Position numbers and translations under genes: made by a program
In this document: positions 52,084-59,774 of the stretch, in pieces
Layout of the letters: each line of letters begins with the position of its first letter
Position numbering within the stretch: the first letter of the stretch is position 1
Assembly (NCBI GenBank): GCA_016191115.1
Contig: JACPPG010000034.1
Location: 1-64,000 of the forward strand
Length of the DNA stretch: 64,000 nucleotides
Source of the DNA: Planctomycetia bacterium
Lineage (GTDB): Bacteria > Planctomycetota > Planctomycetia > Pirellulales > JACPPG01
Direction: 5' to 3'
Notes under the pieces: model-generated
What the model was told of the DNA's origin: nothing
Seen by the model: only the letters and a program-made list of their open reading frames with translations
The model's database searches: none

Positions 52084-53484
52084 CTACGCCAGCAGTTCCC
52101 GCGCGACGCGAGCGTGACTCACGTCGAAATCGGTCAGGCTGTCGTCGCGCCCGTCGTGCGGGTAGGTGAGCCGGACGTGCGACAGCCCCAGCGCCGCGAG
52201 AATCGTCGCGTGCAGGTCGTGGATCGTCACCACGTCCTGGACCGACTTGTAGCCGAACTCGTCGGTCGCGCCGTGCACGTATCCGCCCTTGAACCCGCCC
52301 CCGGCCAGCCACAGGCTGAAGGCGTGCCGGTTATGGTCCCGGCCGTCGCTCTTCTGCGAGATGGGCAATCGCCCGAACTCGCCCGTCCACAAAACGATCG
52401 TCGACTCCAATAGCCCCCGCTGCTTCAAATCGGCCACCAAGGCCGCGCACGGCTGATCGGTGCGGGCGCACAGGCCGCGGAGGCTGTCGGCGTTCTTCGA
52501 GTGCGTGTCCCACGGCTGCCCGCTCATGAACACCTGCACGAAGCGGACCCCTTGCTCGACCAGCCGGCGGGCGAGCAAGCACCGGCCGGCGTATTCGGCC
52601 GTCGTCGGGTTGTCCATCCCGTACATCCGCCTCGTGGCCTCCGTCTCGCGCGCCAGATCGAGGATTTCGGGCACGGCCGCCTGCATACGGGCGGCCATCT
52701 CGAAATTCGAGATGCGGGCCTCGAGCTCGGAATTGCCCGAGTGCCGTTCCAGGTGCGCGCGGTTCAACTGCGCGAGCAGGTCGAGCTGGCTGCGCCGCGC
52801 GTCCGGCGTCACGCCGTCGGGCGGTGAAAGGTGCAAGACGGGCGAACCCTTGGCGCGGAAGGGCGTGCCTTGAAACACCGCCGGCAACCACCCGCTCGAC
52901 CAGTTGCCGACGCCGTCGACCGGCAGCCCGCCCGGATCGGACAAGACGACGTAGGCCGGCAGATCGCGGTTTTCGCTCCCCAGGCCGTATACGATCCAGG
53001 AGCCCATCACAGGCCGCCCCGCGAAGAACTTGCCGCTATGGATCAGCCGCAGCGCCGATTCGTGATCGACGCTCTCGGTGGTCATGGAACGCACGAGCGT
53101 CAAGTCGTCGGCCACACGCGCCGTGTGCGGCAGGATCTCCGACAAGGGCATGCCGCAATGCCCGGCCGGATGGAACTTGAACGGCGAGGCGAGCAGGTTC
53201 CCTTTTTGCTCGTGGAAGTGCACCTCTAGCTCGCCGGGATACGGCTGCCCGTCATGGCTCGTCAGCTCCGGTTTCGGATCGAAAAGGTCCATGTGACTCG
53301 GACCGCCGTGTTGGAACAGGCAGATCACGGCCTTGGCCTTGGCAGGCTCGTCGGGCAGGATGGCGGTGGTCTTGGCGTGCGCCGGCGCTGTCGCCGCCAC
53401 CAGATCGGCCAGTGCCAGGCTGCCGACCGCGCCAACGTACCGCCCCAGAAAGGCGCGGCGGTGAAGAGGAAAAGATGTGTTCAT
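52084..53484 (-). CDS. DUF1501 protein (Tat-exported)
   Basis: 466 residues from ATG 53484. The N-terminus HRRAFLGRYVGAVGSLALADL is a twin-arginine signal (in part RRAFLGRYVGAVGSLALAD). The body has VICLFQHGGPSHMDLFDPKP (in part FQHGGPSHMDLFDPKP), EVHFHEQKG, MGSWIVYGLGSEN, and GEFGRLP..., DGRDHNRHAFSLWLAGGG (in part DGRDHNRHAFS), all of the planctomycete DUF1501 alkaline-phosphatase-fold family. Function is not established; it always pairs with a PSCyt1/DUF1549/DUF1553 protein, as it does here with the gene immediately upstream. Confidence 0.93.
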   Translation of the reverse strand: MNTSFPLHRRAFLGRYVGAVGSLALADLVAATAPAHAKTTAILPDEPAKAKAVICLFQHGGPSHMDLFDPKPELTSHDGQPYPGELEVHFHEQKGNLLASPFKFHPAGHCGMPLSEILPHTARVADDLTLVRSMTTESVDHESALRLIHSGKFFAGRPVMGSWIVYGLGSENRDLPAYVVLSDPGGLPVDGVGNWSSGWLPAVFQGTPFRAKGSPVLHLSPPDGVTPDARRSQLDLLAQLNRAHLERHSGNSELEARISNFEMAARMQAAVPEILDLARETEATRRMYGMDNPTTAEYAGRCLLARRLVEQGVRFVQVFMSGQPWDTHSKNADSLRGLCARTDQPCAALVADLKQRGLLESTIVLWTGEFGRLPISQKSDGRDHNRHAFSLWLAGGGFKGGYVHGATDEFGYKSVQDVVTIHDLHATILAALGLSHVRLTYPHDGRDDSLTDFDVSHARVARELLA

Positions 53485-53519
53485 GGTCAATGCCGTTGGC
53501 TGGCGTATGGTGGCGGCCA

Positions 53520-53605
53520 ATGATGAATGATGAACGATGAATGAAAGACCGACAAGCACGCGCGCGCGTAGCTCAGCGGCCATTCATCATTCCGCATTCA
53601 TCATT
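53520..53605. repeat. Inverted ATGATGA / TCATCAT microrepeats
   Basis: AATGATGAATGATGAACG at about 53519-53537 faces CATTCATCATTCCGCATTC and ATCATT at about 53581-53605. The arms belong to the 1608-1770 family and lie between the DUF1501 and PSCyt genes. Confidence 0.65.
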
Positions 53606-53646
53606 TCTTCTCCGTGTCTCCGTGCCTCGGTAGTGATTCCCGATTC

Positions 53647-56247
53647 TCACTCGATGTACAAAAACGCGTTGCTCGCGAGCAGCATCTGGCACAGGTCCTG
53701 CCACGCGCGCTGTTGCGCGTCGGCCTGGCTGGCATAAGCGGCCGGCTGCGCGGCGACGAACGCTTCGGCCGCCGCGCGTTCCGCGGCGCGCGGGGCGCGT
53801 CCGTACGCCAAAAGGAACGCATGCGCGATTCGGGCTCCCGGGTCGTCGCCCGCCTCGCGCGCCAGCCGGTCGGCCATGGCTTTGGCGCGGGCGGTGACGA
53901 ACTGGGAATTGAGCAGGCTCAGCGATTGCGTGGCGATCGTCGAAGTATTGCGCCGCGTGCAATTGGTCACGACCTGCGGGGCGTCGAATACGTCGAGCAT
54001 GGTGTTGATCTGCGTCCGCCGCCGCTGCAGAAAGATCGACCGCCGGCAGGCGCCGGACAACTTTTCTTCGACGATCACCTCTCCGTCCTCCTGGCGCATG
54101 GTAGGAACGAAAGGCCCGCCGCCGGCCAGGTCGAGCTCGCCGCTGGTGCGAAGCATCGCGTCGCGAATCCCTTCGGCGTCCAGGCGCAGCAGAGGAAACC
54201 GGGACAATAGCACGTTGTCGGGATCGGCACGGCCGGCCGATTCGCTCGCCGTGCTTGACTGGCGATAGGCAGACGAATTCAGGATCAGCCTGTGCACGGC
54301 CTTCACGCTCCACCCGCCGGCGATGAATTCGGTCGCCAGGTAATCGAGCAATTCGGGGTGCGTAGGGATCGCGCCGGTGTAGCCGAAGTTATCGGCCGTG
54401 GTGACGATGCCGCGGCCAAAGTGATGCTGCCATATGCGATTGACCGTGATCCGCGCCAAGAGCGGATGGCGGGAGTCGGTGATCCACCGCGCCAGCGCCG
54501 TGCGACGACCACTGCCGCGCCCGGGGGCCTTTTCCGCCTTGTATTGCATGCCGCCGCTCAAAAGCGATCGCGGTACGCTCGGCCCCACTTCCGGCCCCGG
54601 CGCCCGGTAGTCGCCCCGCACCAGCAGGTGATGCGGCTCCGCCGGCGATTGCACCTCCCACAGCAGGGCGATCTGCTCGAGCGGCCTCGGGCGCTGTCTC
54701 TCAAGGCCCGAAACCTCCTCGTTCGTCTTCGCGCGGGCCTGGTTGTACTCGGCCGACTTCGCGGCGACGTCGTCGTCCGTGACCGCCAGCTCCTTCTCAT
54801 GCGCCTTGATCAACTCGCGGTCGGCGTCGGTCTGTTTCTTGTTTTTGCGCCCCAGAGCCTCCCGCAGTTGCGATTGCAGCGGCTCGTCCAATTTCGCGAG
54901 CTTTTCCTCGACGAGATCCTTGCGCACCGGATCGGCCAGTTCCGCCAGCGCGTCCTTCAGCCCCTTGATCTTTTCGTCGATCTCCTTCGTCAGCCGGGCG
55001 TGCTCCTCGCGCTCGGCCCGCGTCGCGATCGACGTGGTGCGCTCCGCCGGCTTGCGCCACTTGTCAGGGCAATACGACGGCCAGAAGATCGCCTGCAGCC
55101 CATAGTATTCCTCTTGTGTGACCGGCTCGAACTTGTGGTCGTGGCAGCGGGCGCACTGAACCGTCAGCCCGAGCATGCTCGAAGCCACGATCTGCACGGT
55201 CCCCTCCAGCACCGCGAATCGGTCGACGCGCAGCTCGTCGGGATTGCCGTCGCTCTCGCCCGTCCCGTCCGGCGCGTTGCGGAGCAAATGCGTAGCGACC
55301 AGAAGCGCGGCCGTGTCGGGCGTGACGTCGCCGCCGGGCTCGTAGCCAGCCATTTCATCGCCGGCGAGCTGTTCCTGGATGAAGCGATCAAAGGGCTTGT
55401 CGGCGTTGACGGCGCCGATGACGTAGTCGCGATAGCGGTAAGCCAGCGGGCGCACGCTGTCGGCGTTGAAGTAGCCGTTGCTGTCGGCGTAGCCCGCCGC
55501 GTCCAGCCAGTGCTGGCCCCACCGTTCCCCGTAGCGTGGACTGGCCAGGCACCGCTCGACCATCCGCCGGTATGCCCCCTCGGTCTCGTCGGCTAGATAG
55601 GCGGCGACCTCGTCGGGCGCAGGCGGCAGCCCGGTCAGATCGAAGCTCACGCGCCGCGCGAGCGTCGCGCGGTCGGCTTCGGGCGCGAAGCCCAGCCCGC
55701 GCCGCTCGAGCGCTGCCAAGAGGAAGCGATCGACCTCGTTGCCGACGCGTTCGGCGTGCGCAACTTCCGGCGGCTGCGGACGCGCCGGCGGCACGAACGC
55801 CCAGTGGTCGGGACCCGGTTTCGCGGCCTCCTCGGCCGTGGGAAGCCCCGCCGCGCCGGATGCTACCCACCGCCGCAGCAACTCCTTTTCCTCATCCATC
55901 AGCGGGCTCTCGGGCGGCATCTCGTCCGCTTCGACGCGCTGCCACAGCAAGCTCTCGTCGGGCTTCCCCGCCACGACCGGCGCGCCCTGATCGCCGCCCC
56001 GCGCGATCGAGCGCGGCGTTCCCAGGTTCAGCTCGGCCTCGTGCTTCATCGGGCCGTGACACTTGACGCACCGCGCCCGCAACAGCGGCAGCACGTCGTG
56101 CAACAACTCGGGCGCCGCCGCTTCGTCGGCTGCGCGGGCCGGCGCCGCGGCGCACATGGCCAAAATCGAAAAGCAAGCGACCGCGACAGGGCGCGCGTCA
56201 CGGCGCCAACGAGCCGGGCAAGACAGATCGTGCGCGCGACTTTTCAT
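53647..56247 (-). CDS. PSCyt1-DUF1549-DUF1553 protein (planctomycete cytochrome-type)
   Basis: 866 residues from ATG 56247; the frame upstream is read-through of the next gene and not coding. A signal peptide (~1-38, VACFSILAMCAAAPARA) is followed by the PSCyt1 haem motif CVKCHG near residue 55, DUF1549 (PSCyt2; DLTGLPPAPDEV ... RYGERWGQHWLD) and CARCHDHKFEPV, a second CxxCH haem site, and then DUF1553 (PSD1; RITVNRIWQHHFGRGIV ... RRSIFLQRRR). A charged coiled-coil insert lies near residues 390-500. It is a secreted c-type cytochrome-like protein of unknown substrate, paired with DUF1501. Confidence 0.93.
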   Translation of the reverse strand: MKSRAHDLSCPARWRRDARPVAVACFSILAMCAAAPARAADEAAAPELLHDVLPLLRARCVKCHGPMKHEAELNLGTPRSIARGGDQGAPVVAGKPDESLLWQRVEADEMPPESPLMDEEKELLRRWVASGAAGLPTAEEAAKPGPDHWAFVPPARPQPPEVAHAERVGNEVDRFLLAALERRGLGFAPEADRATLARRVSFDLTGLPPAPDEVAAYLADETEGAYRRMVERCLASPRYGERWGQHWLDAAGYADSNGYFNADSVRPLAYRYRDYVIGAVNADKPFDRFIQEQLAGDEMAGYEPGGDVTPDTAALLVATHLLRNAPDGTGESDGNPDELRVDRFAVLEGTVQIVASSMLGLTVQCARCHDHKFEPVTQEEYYGLQAIFWPSYCPDKWRKPAERTTSIATRAEREEHARLTKEIDEKIKGLKDALAELADPVRKDLVEEKLAKLDEPLQSQLREALGRKNKKQTDADRELIKAHEKELAVTDDDVAAKSAEYNQARAKTNEEVSGLERQRPRPLEQIALLWEVQSPAEPHHLLVRGDYRAPGPEVGPSVPRSLLSGGMQYKAEKAPGRGSGRRTALARWITDSRHPLLARITVNRIWQHHFGRGIVTTADNFGYTGAIPTHPELLDYLATEFIAGGWSVKAVHRLILNSSAYRQSSTASESAGRADPDNVLLSRFPLLRLDAEGIRDAMLRTSGELDLAGGGPFVPTMRQEDGEVIVEEKLSGACRRSIFLQRRRTQINTMLDVFDAPQVVTNCTRRNTSTIATQSLSLLNSQFVTARAKAMADRLAREAGDDPGARIAHAFLLAYGRAPRAAERAAAEAFVAAQPAAYASQADAQQRAWQDLCQMLLASNAFLYIE

Positions 56248-56306
56248 GGAACTTGCCGGCCGGTCAATTCCCGTCACTCGGAGGAAAGTCGCGCACACGC
56301 CCTTGG

Positions 56307-57431
56307 CTATCGAGCCCCCGATTCTGCCAGCAGGTGCGCGGCCACGAATTCCTCGTCCAATGTCACGCCCAGCCCCGGACCATCGGGCACGGTGATCCAA
56401 CCGTCGACGGCTTGCACCTTTTCGACGGTCAGCTCGTGCCTTAGCGGCGAGTCCTCGACGCAGTCCTCGAAGATAAACGCGTCCCGGCACGTGCTCAACC
56501 AGTGCAGGCTGGCGGCGACCGTGATCGGGCTCGTGTAGCAGTGGTTGCACAGCCGCGCGCCGATCTCCTCGACGCGGCCGCGGATGTACGCCGCGTCGGT
56601 GAAGCCGTTGCGCGCGATGTCGACCTGGTAGATGTCCACGGCGCGGCGGTCGATCAACGGTCGAAAGGCCTCCCGGCCACATTCCTCTTCGCCCCCCGCG
56701 ATCGCCACGGGCGAGCGGTCGCGCAGCCAGGCGTAGCCTTCGTAGTCGTCGGGCCGCAGCGGCTCCTCGAGCCACTCGATTCCATAGTCGACAAAGGCGC
56801 ACGCGCGCCGCAGGGCGGTTCGCGCGTCCCACACGCAACCGGCGTCGATCAACAGGGTCCCGTCGCCAATGCCCTTTCGCGCCCCGCGGACCAAATCGAC
56901 GTCGACCGCCTCGGACTGCCCCATCGGTTCCCAACCGAATTTGACGGCCCGATAGCCGGCGTCGATCCAGCGGCGGCCGATGTCGGCCGTCTGGCAACCG
57001 TCGCGTCCGAAGAGGATCGACGCATAGGCCTTGATCCGTTCGTGCTGCTTTCCCCCCAGCAGGCGATGAATCGGCTCGCGGAAATGTTTTCCCTTCAAGT
57101 CCCACAGGGCCATGTCGACGGCCGCCATGGCCGTGATCGTGGCCGAGGTGCGGCCGAAGTACATCGTCCGCCGCAGCATCGACTGCCACAGACGCTCGGT
57201 TTCGAGCGGGTTCTGGCCGACCAGGATTTCCCGCAGGCCGCAGGCGATATTGTGGCTAAACGGGGCGTCGATGATCGCCTTGACCACCTCCGGCGAGCTA
57301 TCGGCCTCGCCGATCCCTTCCAGCCCCGTGTCCGTCCGCACTCGGACCAGCACCGAGTCCTGGCTGCTGGCCGTCTTGGCCACCACGTTCTTGATTCGCA
57401 GGATCTGGCAGACGACGTTGGTGATCTTCAT
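56307..57431 (-). CDS. Enolase-superfamily (mandelate racemase/muconate lactonising) enzyme
   Basis: 374 residues. The N-terminal capping domain (TDTGLEGIGEAD, MAAVDMALWDLKGK) is followed by the barrel with the base-bearing strand YRAVKFGW, the metal ligands in LLIDAGCVWD (Asp), IEWLEEPL (Glu) and IAGGEEECG (Glu), and the C-terminal ARNGFTDAAY ... CNHCYTSPI (His). The family dehydrates or epimerises acid sugars and related carboxylates. It lies 59 bases upstream of the PSCyt gene on the same strand, which suggests a sugar-acid or polysaccharide-breakdown operon together with DUF1501. Confidence 0.9.
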   Translation of the reverse strand: MKITNVVCQILRIKNVVAKTASSQDSVLVRVRTDTGLEGIGEADSSPEVVKAIIDAPFSHNIACGLREILVGQNPLETERLWQSMLRRTMYFGRTSATITAMAAVDMALWDLKGKHFREPIHRLLGGKQHERIKAYASILFGRDGCQTADIGRRWIDAGYRAVKFGWEPMGQSEAVDVDLVRGARKGIGDGTLLIDAGCVWDARTALRRACAFVDYGIEWLEEPLRPDDYEGYAWLRDRSPVAIAGGEEECGREAFRPLIDRRAVDIYQVDIARNGFTDAAYIRGRVEEIGARLCNHCYTSPITVAASLHWLSTCRDAFIFEDCVEDSPLRHELTVEKVQAVDGWITVPDGPGLGVTLDEEFVAAHLLAESGAR

Positions 57432-57792
57432 TGGGCAATGGTGGCGGCGTATACCTTTGCGGCGGGGCCAGCGGCGTGCGACAGGACAATCACGAACCCG
57501 ACCGTGGATCCGCGAACCAGCGAGGCGTGTAGGGCGTCATTGTAACACGTGGGCGGCTGGCGAAAAATCCTCCGCTCCCTTGGCGCATACTTACGGAAGG
57601 GCGAGGCTCCCACCGAGCCGGCACCAAGAGAGCGCGGCGCGCAAGGCGGCTCGGCGGGAGCCCGCCCTCCCGGACGACGGCTCCCGCGATGTGCGCGATC
57701 GCTACCCCCCGAACCCGTTTCGATTGACACTACAGGGTTTACGGCGTATTCTTGCGGCGTAAGCCCCCTTGATGTCCCGTGAAATTCAGGCC
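57432..57792. other. Divergent intergenic region with a hairpin and the cimA promoter
   Basis: This 361-base gap between the enolase-superfamily gene (minus) and the cimA leader (plus) contains an imperfect dyad (57599-57668, GGCGAGGCTCCCACCGAGCC against GGCTCGGCGGGAGCCCGCCC) and the cimA promoter at 57724-57752. Confidence 0.75.
57724..57752 (+). promoter_or_regulatory. Predicted sigma-70-type promoter of the cimA leader
   Basis: TTGACA (57724-57729), a 17-base spacer and TATTCT (57747-57752). This is a full match to the -35 consensus and four of six at -10. Transcription would start near 57759, about 34 bases before the leader-peptide ATG. Confidence 0.6.
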
Positions 57793-57909
57793 ATGACCCG
57801 CCTCACCGCCGCCAGCTTGGTTTCTGCCTGGTTCGCCAGCCGTCCGATCGCCGTATCGGGCGTGGGCGTGGGCGTTATTGTGGTGATTATCGAGGAGGCG
57901 CAGGCCTGA
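57793..57909 (+). CDS. Val/Ile-rich leader peptide of the cimA attenuator
   Basis: A 38-residue reading frame from ATG 57793 to TGA 57907-57909. It contains seven Val and four Ile, with VIVVII at residues 28-33, that is six branched-chain codons in a row, ending EEAQA before the stop. The composition and position resemble the ilvL/ilvB leader peptides of enterobacteria. It is followed at 57944-57975 by an intrinsic terminator and then by the first gene of isoleucine synthesis by the citramalate route. No strong Shine-Dalgarno sequence is seen. Its role would be to let ribosomes sense charged tRNA-Val/tRNA-Ile. Confidence 0.75.
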   Translation: MTRLTAASLVSAWFASRPIAVSGVGVGVIVVIIEEAQA

Positions 57910-57953
57910 GGGCGTCGACCGGGAAGACCCGATCAAAAGCAAGCCCTGAGGCC
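57903..57953 (+). promoter_or_regulatory. Predicted antiterminator arms of the cimA attenuator
   Basis: GGCCTGAGGGC (57903-57913), which spans the leader stop codon, can pair with GCCCTGAGGCC (57943-57953) at 10 of 11 positions. The second segment is also the 5' arm of the terminator, so the two folds exclude each other. Confidence 0.65.
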
Positions 57954-57975
57954 GCGACGGCCCCAGGGTTTTTTT
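57944..57975 (+). terminator. Intrinsic terminator (attenuator) upstream of cimA
   Basis: CCCTGAGGCC (57944-57953), loop GCGAC, and GGCCCCAGGG (57959-57968) make a 10-bp stem with one A-C mismatch, directly followed by seven T residues (57969-57975). It lies 82 bases before the cimA start codon, so read-through is needed for cimA expression. Confidence 0.85.
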
Positions 57976-58056
57976 GTTGAAATAGGGACCGCAAACGGAC
58001 CACCACCCGAAGGGACCGCTGTAGCGGACTTCCGCCACGCAGCCCGGCAAACGACC

Positions 58057-59658
58057 ATGCGACGCATCGAAATCTACGACACTACCCTCCGCGACGGCAG
58101 CCAAGGCGAGGGGGTCAATTTCTCCCTCCAAGACAAGCTGCTTCTGACCCAACGGCTCGATAGCCTGGGCTTCGACTACATCGAAGGGGGCTACCCTCTG
58201 TCGAACGAGAAGGACACCCAGTATTTCGCGCGGGTGCGGGAATTCGACCTGGCCCATGCCAAGGTCTGCGCCTTTGGCATGACGCGCCGCAAGGGGATCA
58301 CGGCCGACAAGGATCCCGGCATGCAGGCCCTCCTCGATTCCGGCGCGGCGATCATCACGCTGGTCGGCAAGACGTCGGACTTTCACGTCAAAAACGTGCT
58401 CGCGGCCTCGCTCGAAGAGAATATCGAGATGATCGCCGACAGCGTCGCGCTGCTGCGCCGCAGTGGCCGCGAGGTGATCTACGACGCCGAGCACTTCTTC
58501 GACGGCTGGAAGGCCAACCGCGCGTACGCCCTAGCGACCATTCGGGCCGCCGCTGAGGCCGGCGCGCGGCTCATCGTGCTTTGCGACACCAACGGCGGCA
58601 GCATGCCCGAGGAAGTCGCCGAGCTGACCCGCGCCGCCAAGAGCGAGCTATCGGTGCCGGTGGGCATCCATTGCCATAACGACTGCGACCTGGCCGTGGC
58701 CAACACGCTCGTGGCGGTCGAGGCGGGTGCCGACCACGTGCAGGGGACGATCAACGGCGTCGGCGAGCGGTGCGGGAACGTCGACCTGATCTCGGTCGTG
58801 GCCAATCTGGCGCTCAAGAAATCCGGTTACGAGGTGCTGCGCGCCGACAGCCTTGCGCACCTTACCGAGCTGTCGCGCTACGCCTACGAGCTGGCGAACA
58901 TGAACTTCCGCGCCAACCAGCCGTTCGTCGGCACGAGCGCTTTCGCGCACAAGGGTGGCATGCACGTGCACGCCGTCAACCGCGAGTCGGCGAGCTACGA
59001 GCACATCGCGCCCCAGCGCGTCGGCAACGAGCGACGGATCCTGGTGAGCGAGTTATCGGGCCGCTCCAATATCATCGCCCTGACGACCAAGCACAACCTG
59101 CAAAACGACCGGGCGCTGATGGACAAGATTCTGGCCCAGGTCGTGAAGATGGAGAACGCGGGCTACCAGTTCGAGGCGGCCGAGGCCTCGTTCGACCTGT
59201 TGGTCAAGCGCTGCGCCGGGATGTACCGGCCGCATTTCGAGCGGCTCAACTTCCACGTCACCGTCGAAGCCGACGGCGCCGACGCCCCGACGACCGAGGC
59301 CACGGTGAAGATCCGCGTGGGGGACGCGACCCGCCATGAAGTCGCCGAGGGGGACGGCCCGGTGAATGCCCTGGACGCGGCCTTGCGCAAGGCGCTCGAA
59401 CCGGTATACCCCAGCCTCGCCAGCATGCACCTGGTGGACTACAAGGTGCGGGTCATCAACTCCGAAGCGGCCACCGCGGCCGGCGTCCGCGTGGTGATCG
59501 AGAGCCGCGACGAGCGCGACGTATGGGGCACCGTCGGCGTCAGCGAGAACATCATCGAGGCCAGTTGGACGGCTCTGGTCGACAGCATCGAATACAAGCT
59601 GTACAAGGATGAATCGCGCGAACCGGCGGCATCGGCTGGTGCCGCCCGCGCGACGTAG
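58057..59658 (+). CDS. cimA: (R)-citramalate synthase
   Basis: 533 residues. It belongs to the DRE-TIM metallolyase family: YDTTLRDGSQGEGVNFS at residues 5-21, HCHNDCDLAVANTLVAVEAG (in part HCHNDCDLAVANTL) and the GxGERxGN block NGVGERCGNVD, and a C-terminal LeuA-type allosteric domain (~370-525). The long form with SQGEGVNFS and length above 520 marks the CimA branch rather than LeuA or homocitrate synthase. It condenses pyruvate and acetyl-CoA to citramalate, the first step of threonine-independent isoleucine synthesis. It is controlled by the leader attenuator at 57793-57975. Confidence 0.9.
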   Translation: MRRIEIYDTTLRDGSQGEGVNFSLQDKLLLTQRLDSLGFDYIEGGYPLSNEKDTQYFARVREFDLAHAKVCAFGMTRRKGITADKDPGMQALLDSGAAIITLVGKTSDFHVKNVLAASLEENIEMIADSVALLRRSGREVIYDAEHFFDGWKANRAYALATIRAAAEAGARLIVLCDTNGGSMPEEVAELTRAAKSELSVPVGIHCHNDCDLAVANTLVAVEAGADHVQGTINGVGERCGNVDLISVVANLALKKSGYEVLRADSLAHLTELSRYAYELANMNFRANQPFVGTSAFAHKGGMHVHAVNRESASYEHIAPQRVGNERRILVSELSGRSNIIALTTKHNLQNDRALMDKILAQVVKMENAGYQFEAAEASFDLLVKRCAGMYRPHFERLNFHVTVEADGADAPTTEATVKIRVGDATRHEVAEGDGPVNALDAALRKALEPVYPSLASMHLVDYKVRVINSEAATAAGVRVVIESRDERDVWGTVGVSENIIEASWTALVDSIEYKLYKDESREPAASAGAARAT

Positions 59659-59686
59659 CGCGGACGACGGATTCGAGCCAACGGGT

Positions 59687-59757
59687 GTGCCACTGCTTCG
59701 TCAGAAGCCGTGCTGCCCTCGAAGGACTCTCCACCGCTTGCGACCAAGCAGTGCCAC
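59687..59757. repeat. GTGCCACTGCTT terminal inverted repeat element between cimA and valS
   Basis: GTGCCACTGCTT at 59687-59698 and its exact reverse complement AAGCAGTGCCAC at 59746-59757 bound a 71-bp stretch in the 116-base cimA-valS gap. A related half-site with a hairpin occurs at 14875-14899. No convincing target duplication was found. Confidence 0.7.
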
Positions 59758-59774
59758 ACGGACGAATCGATCAA

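Noticed and set aside
56248..57189. N-terminal extension of the PSCyt/DUF1553 frame up to 57189
   Set aside because: It is an alternative reading of the enolase-superfamily gene; the signal peptide starting at ATG 56247 gives the true start.
57112..57762. Plus-strand open frame of 216 codons crossing the enolase-superfamily 5' end and the cimA promoter
   Set aside because: Antisense to the real gene, low complexity and overlapping a dyad repeat and promoter; no domain.
59687..59757. Target-site duplication around the GTGCCACTGCTT element
   Set aside because: Flanks (ACGGGT and ACGGAC) share only four bases and do not make a convincing duplication.
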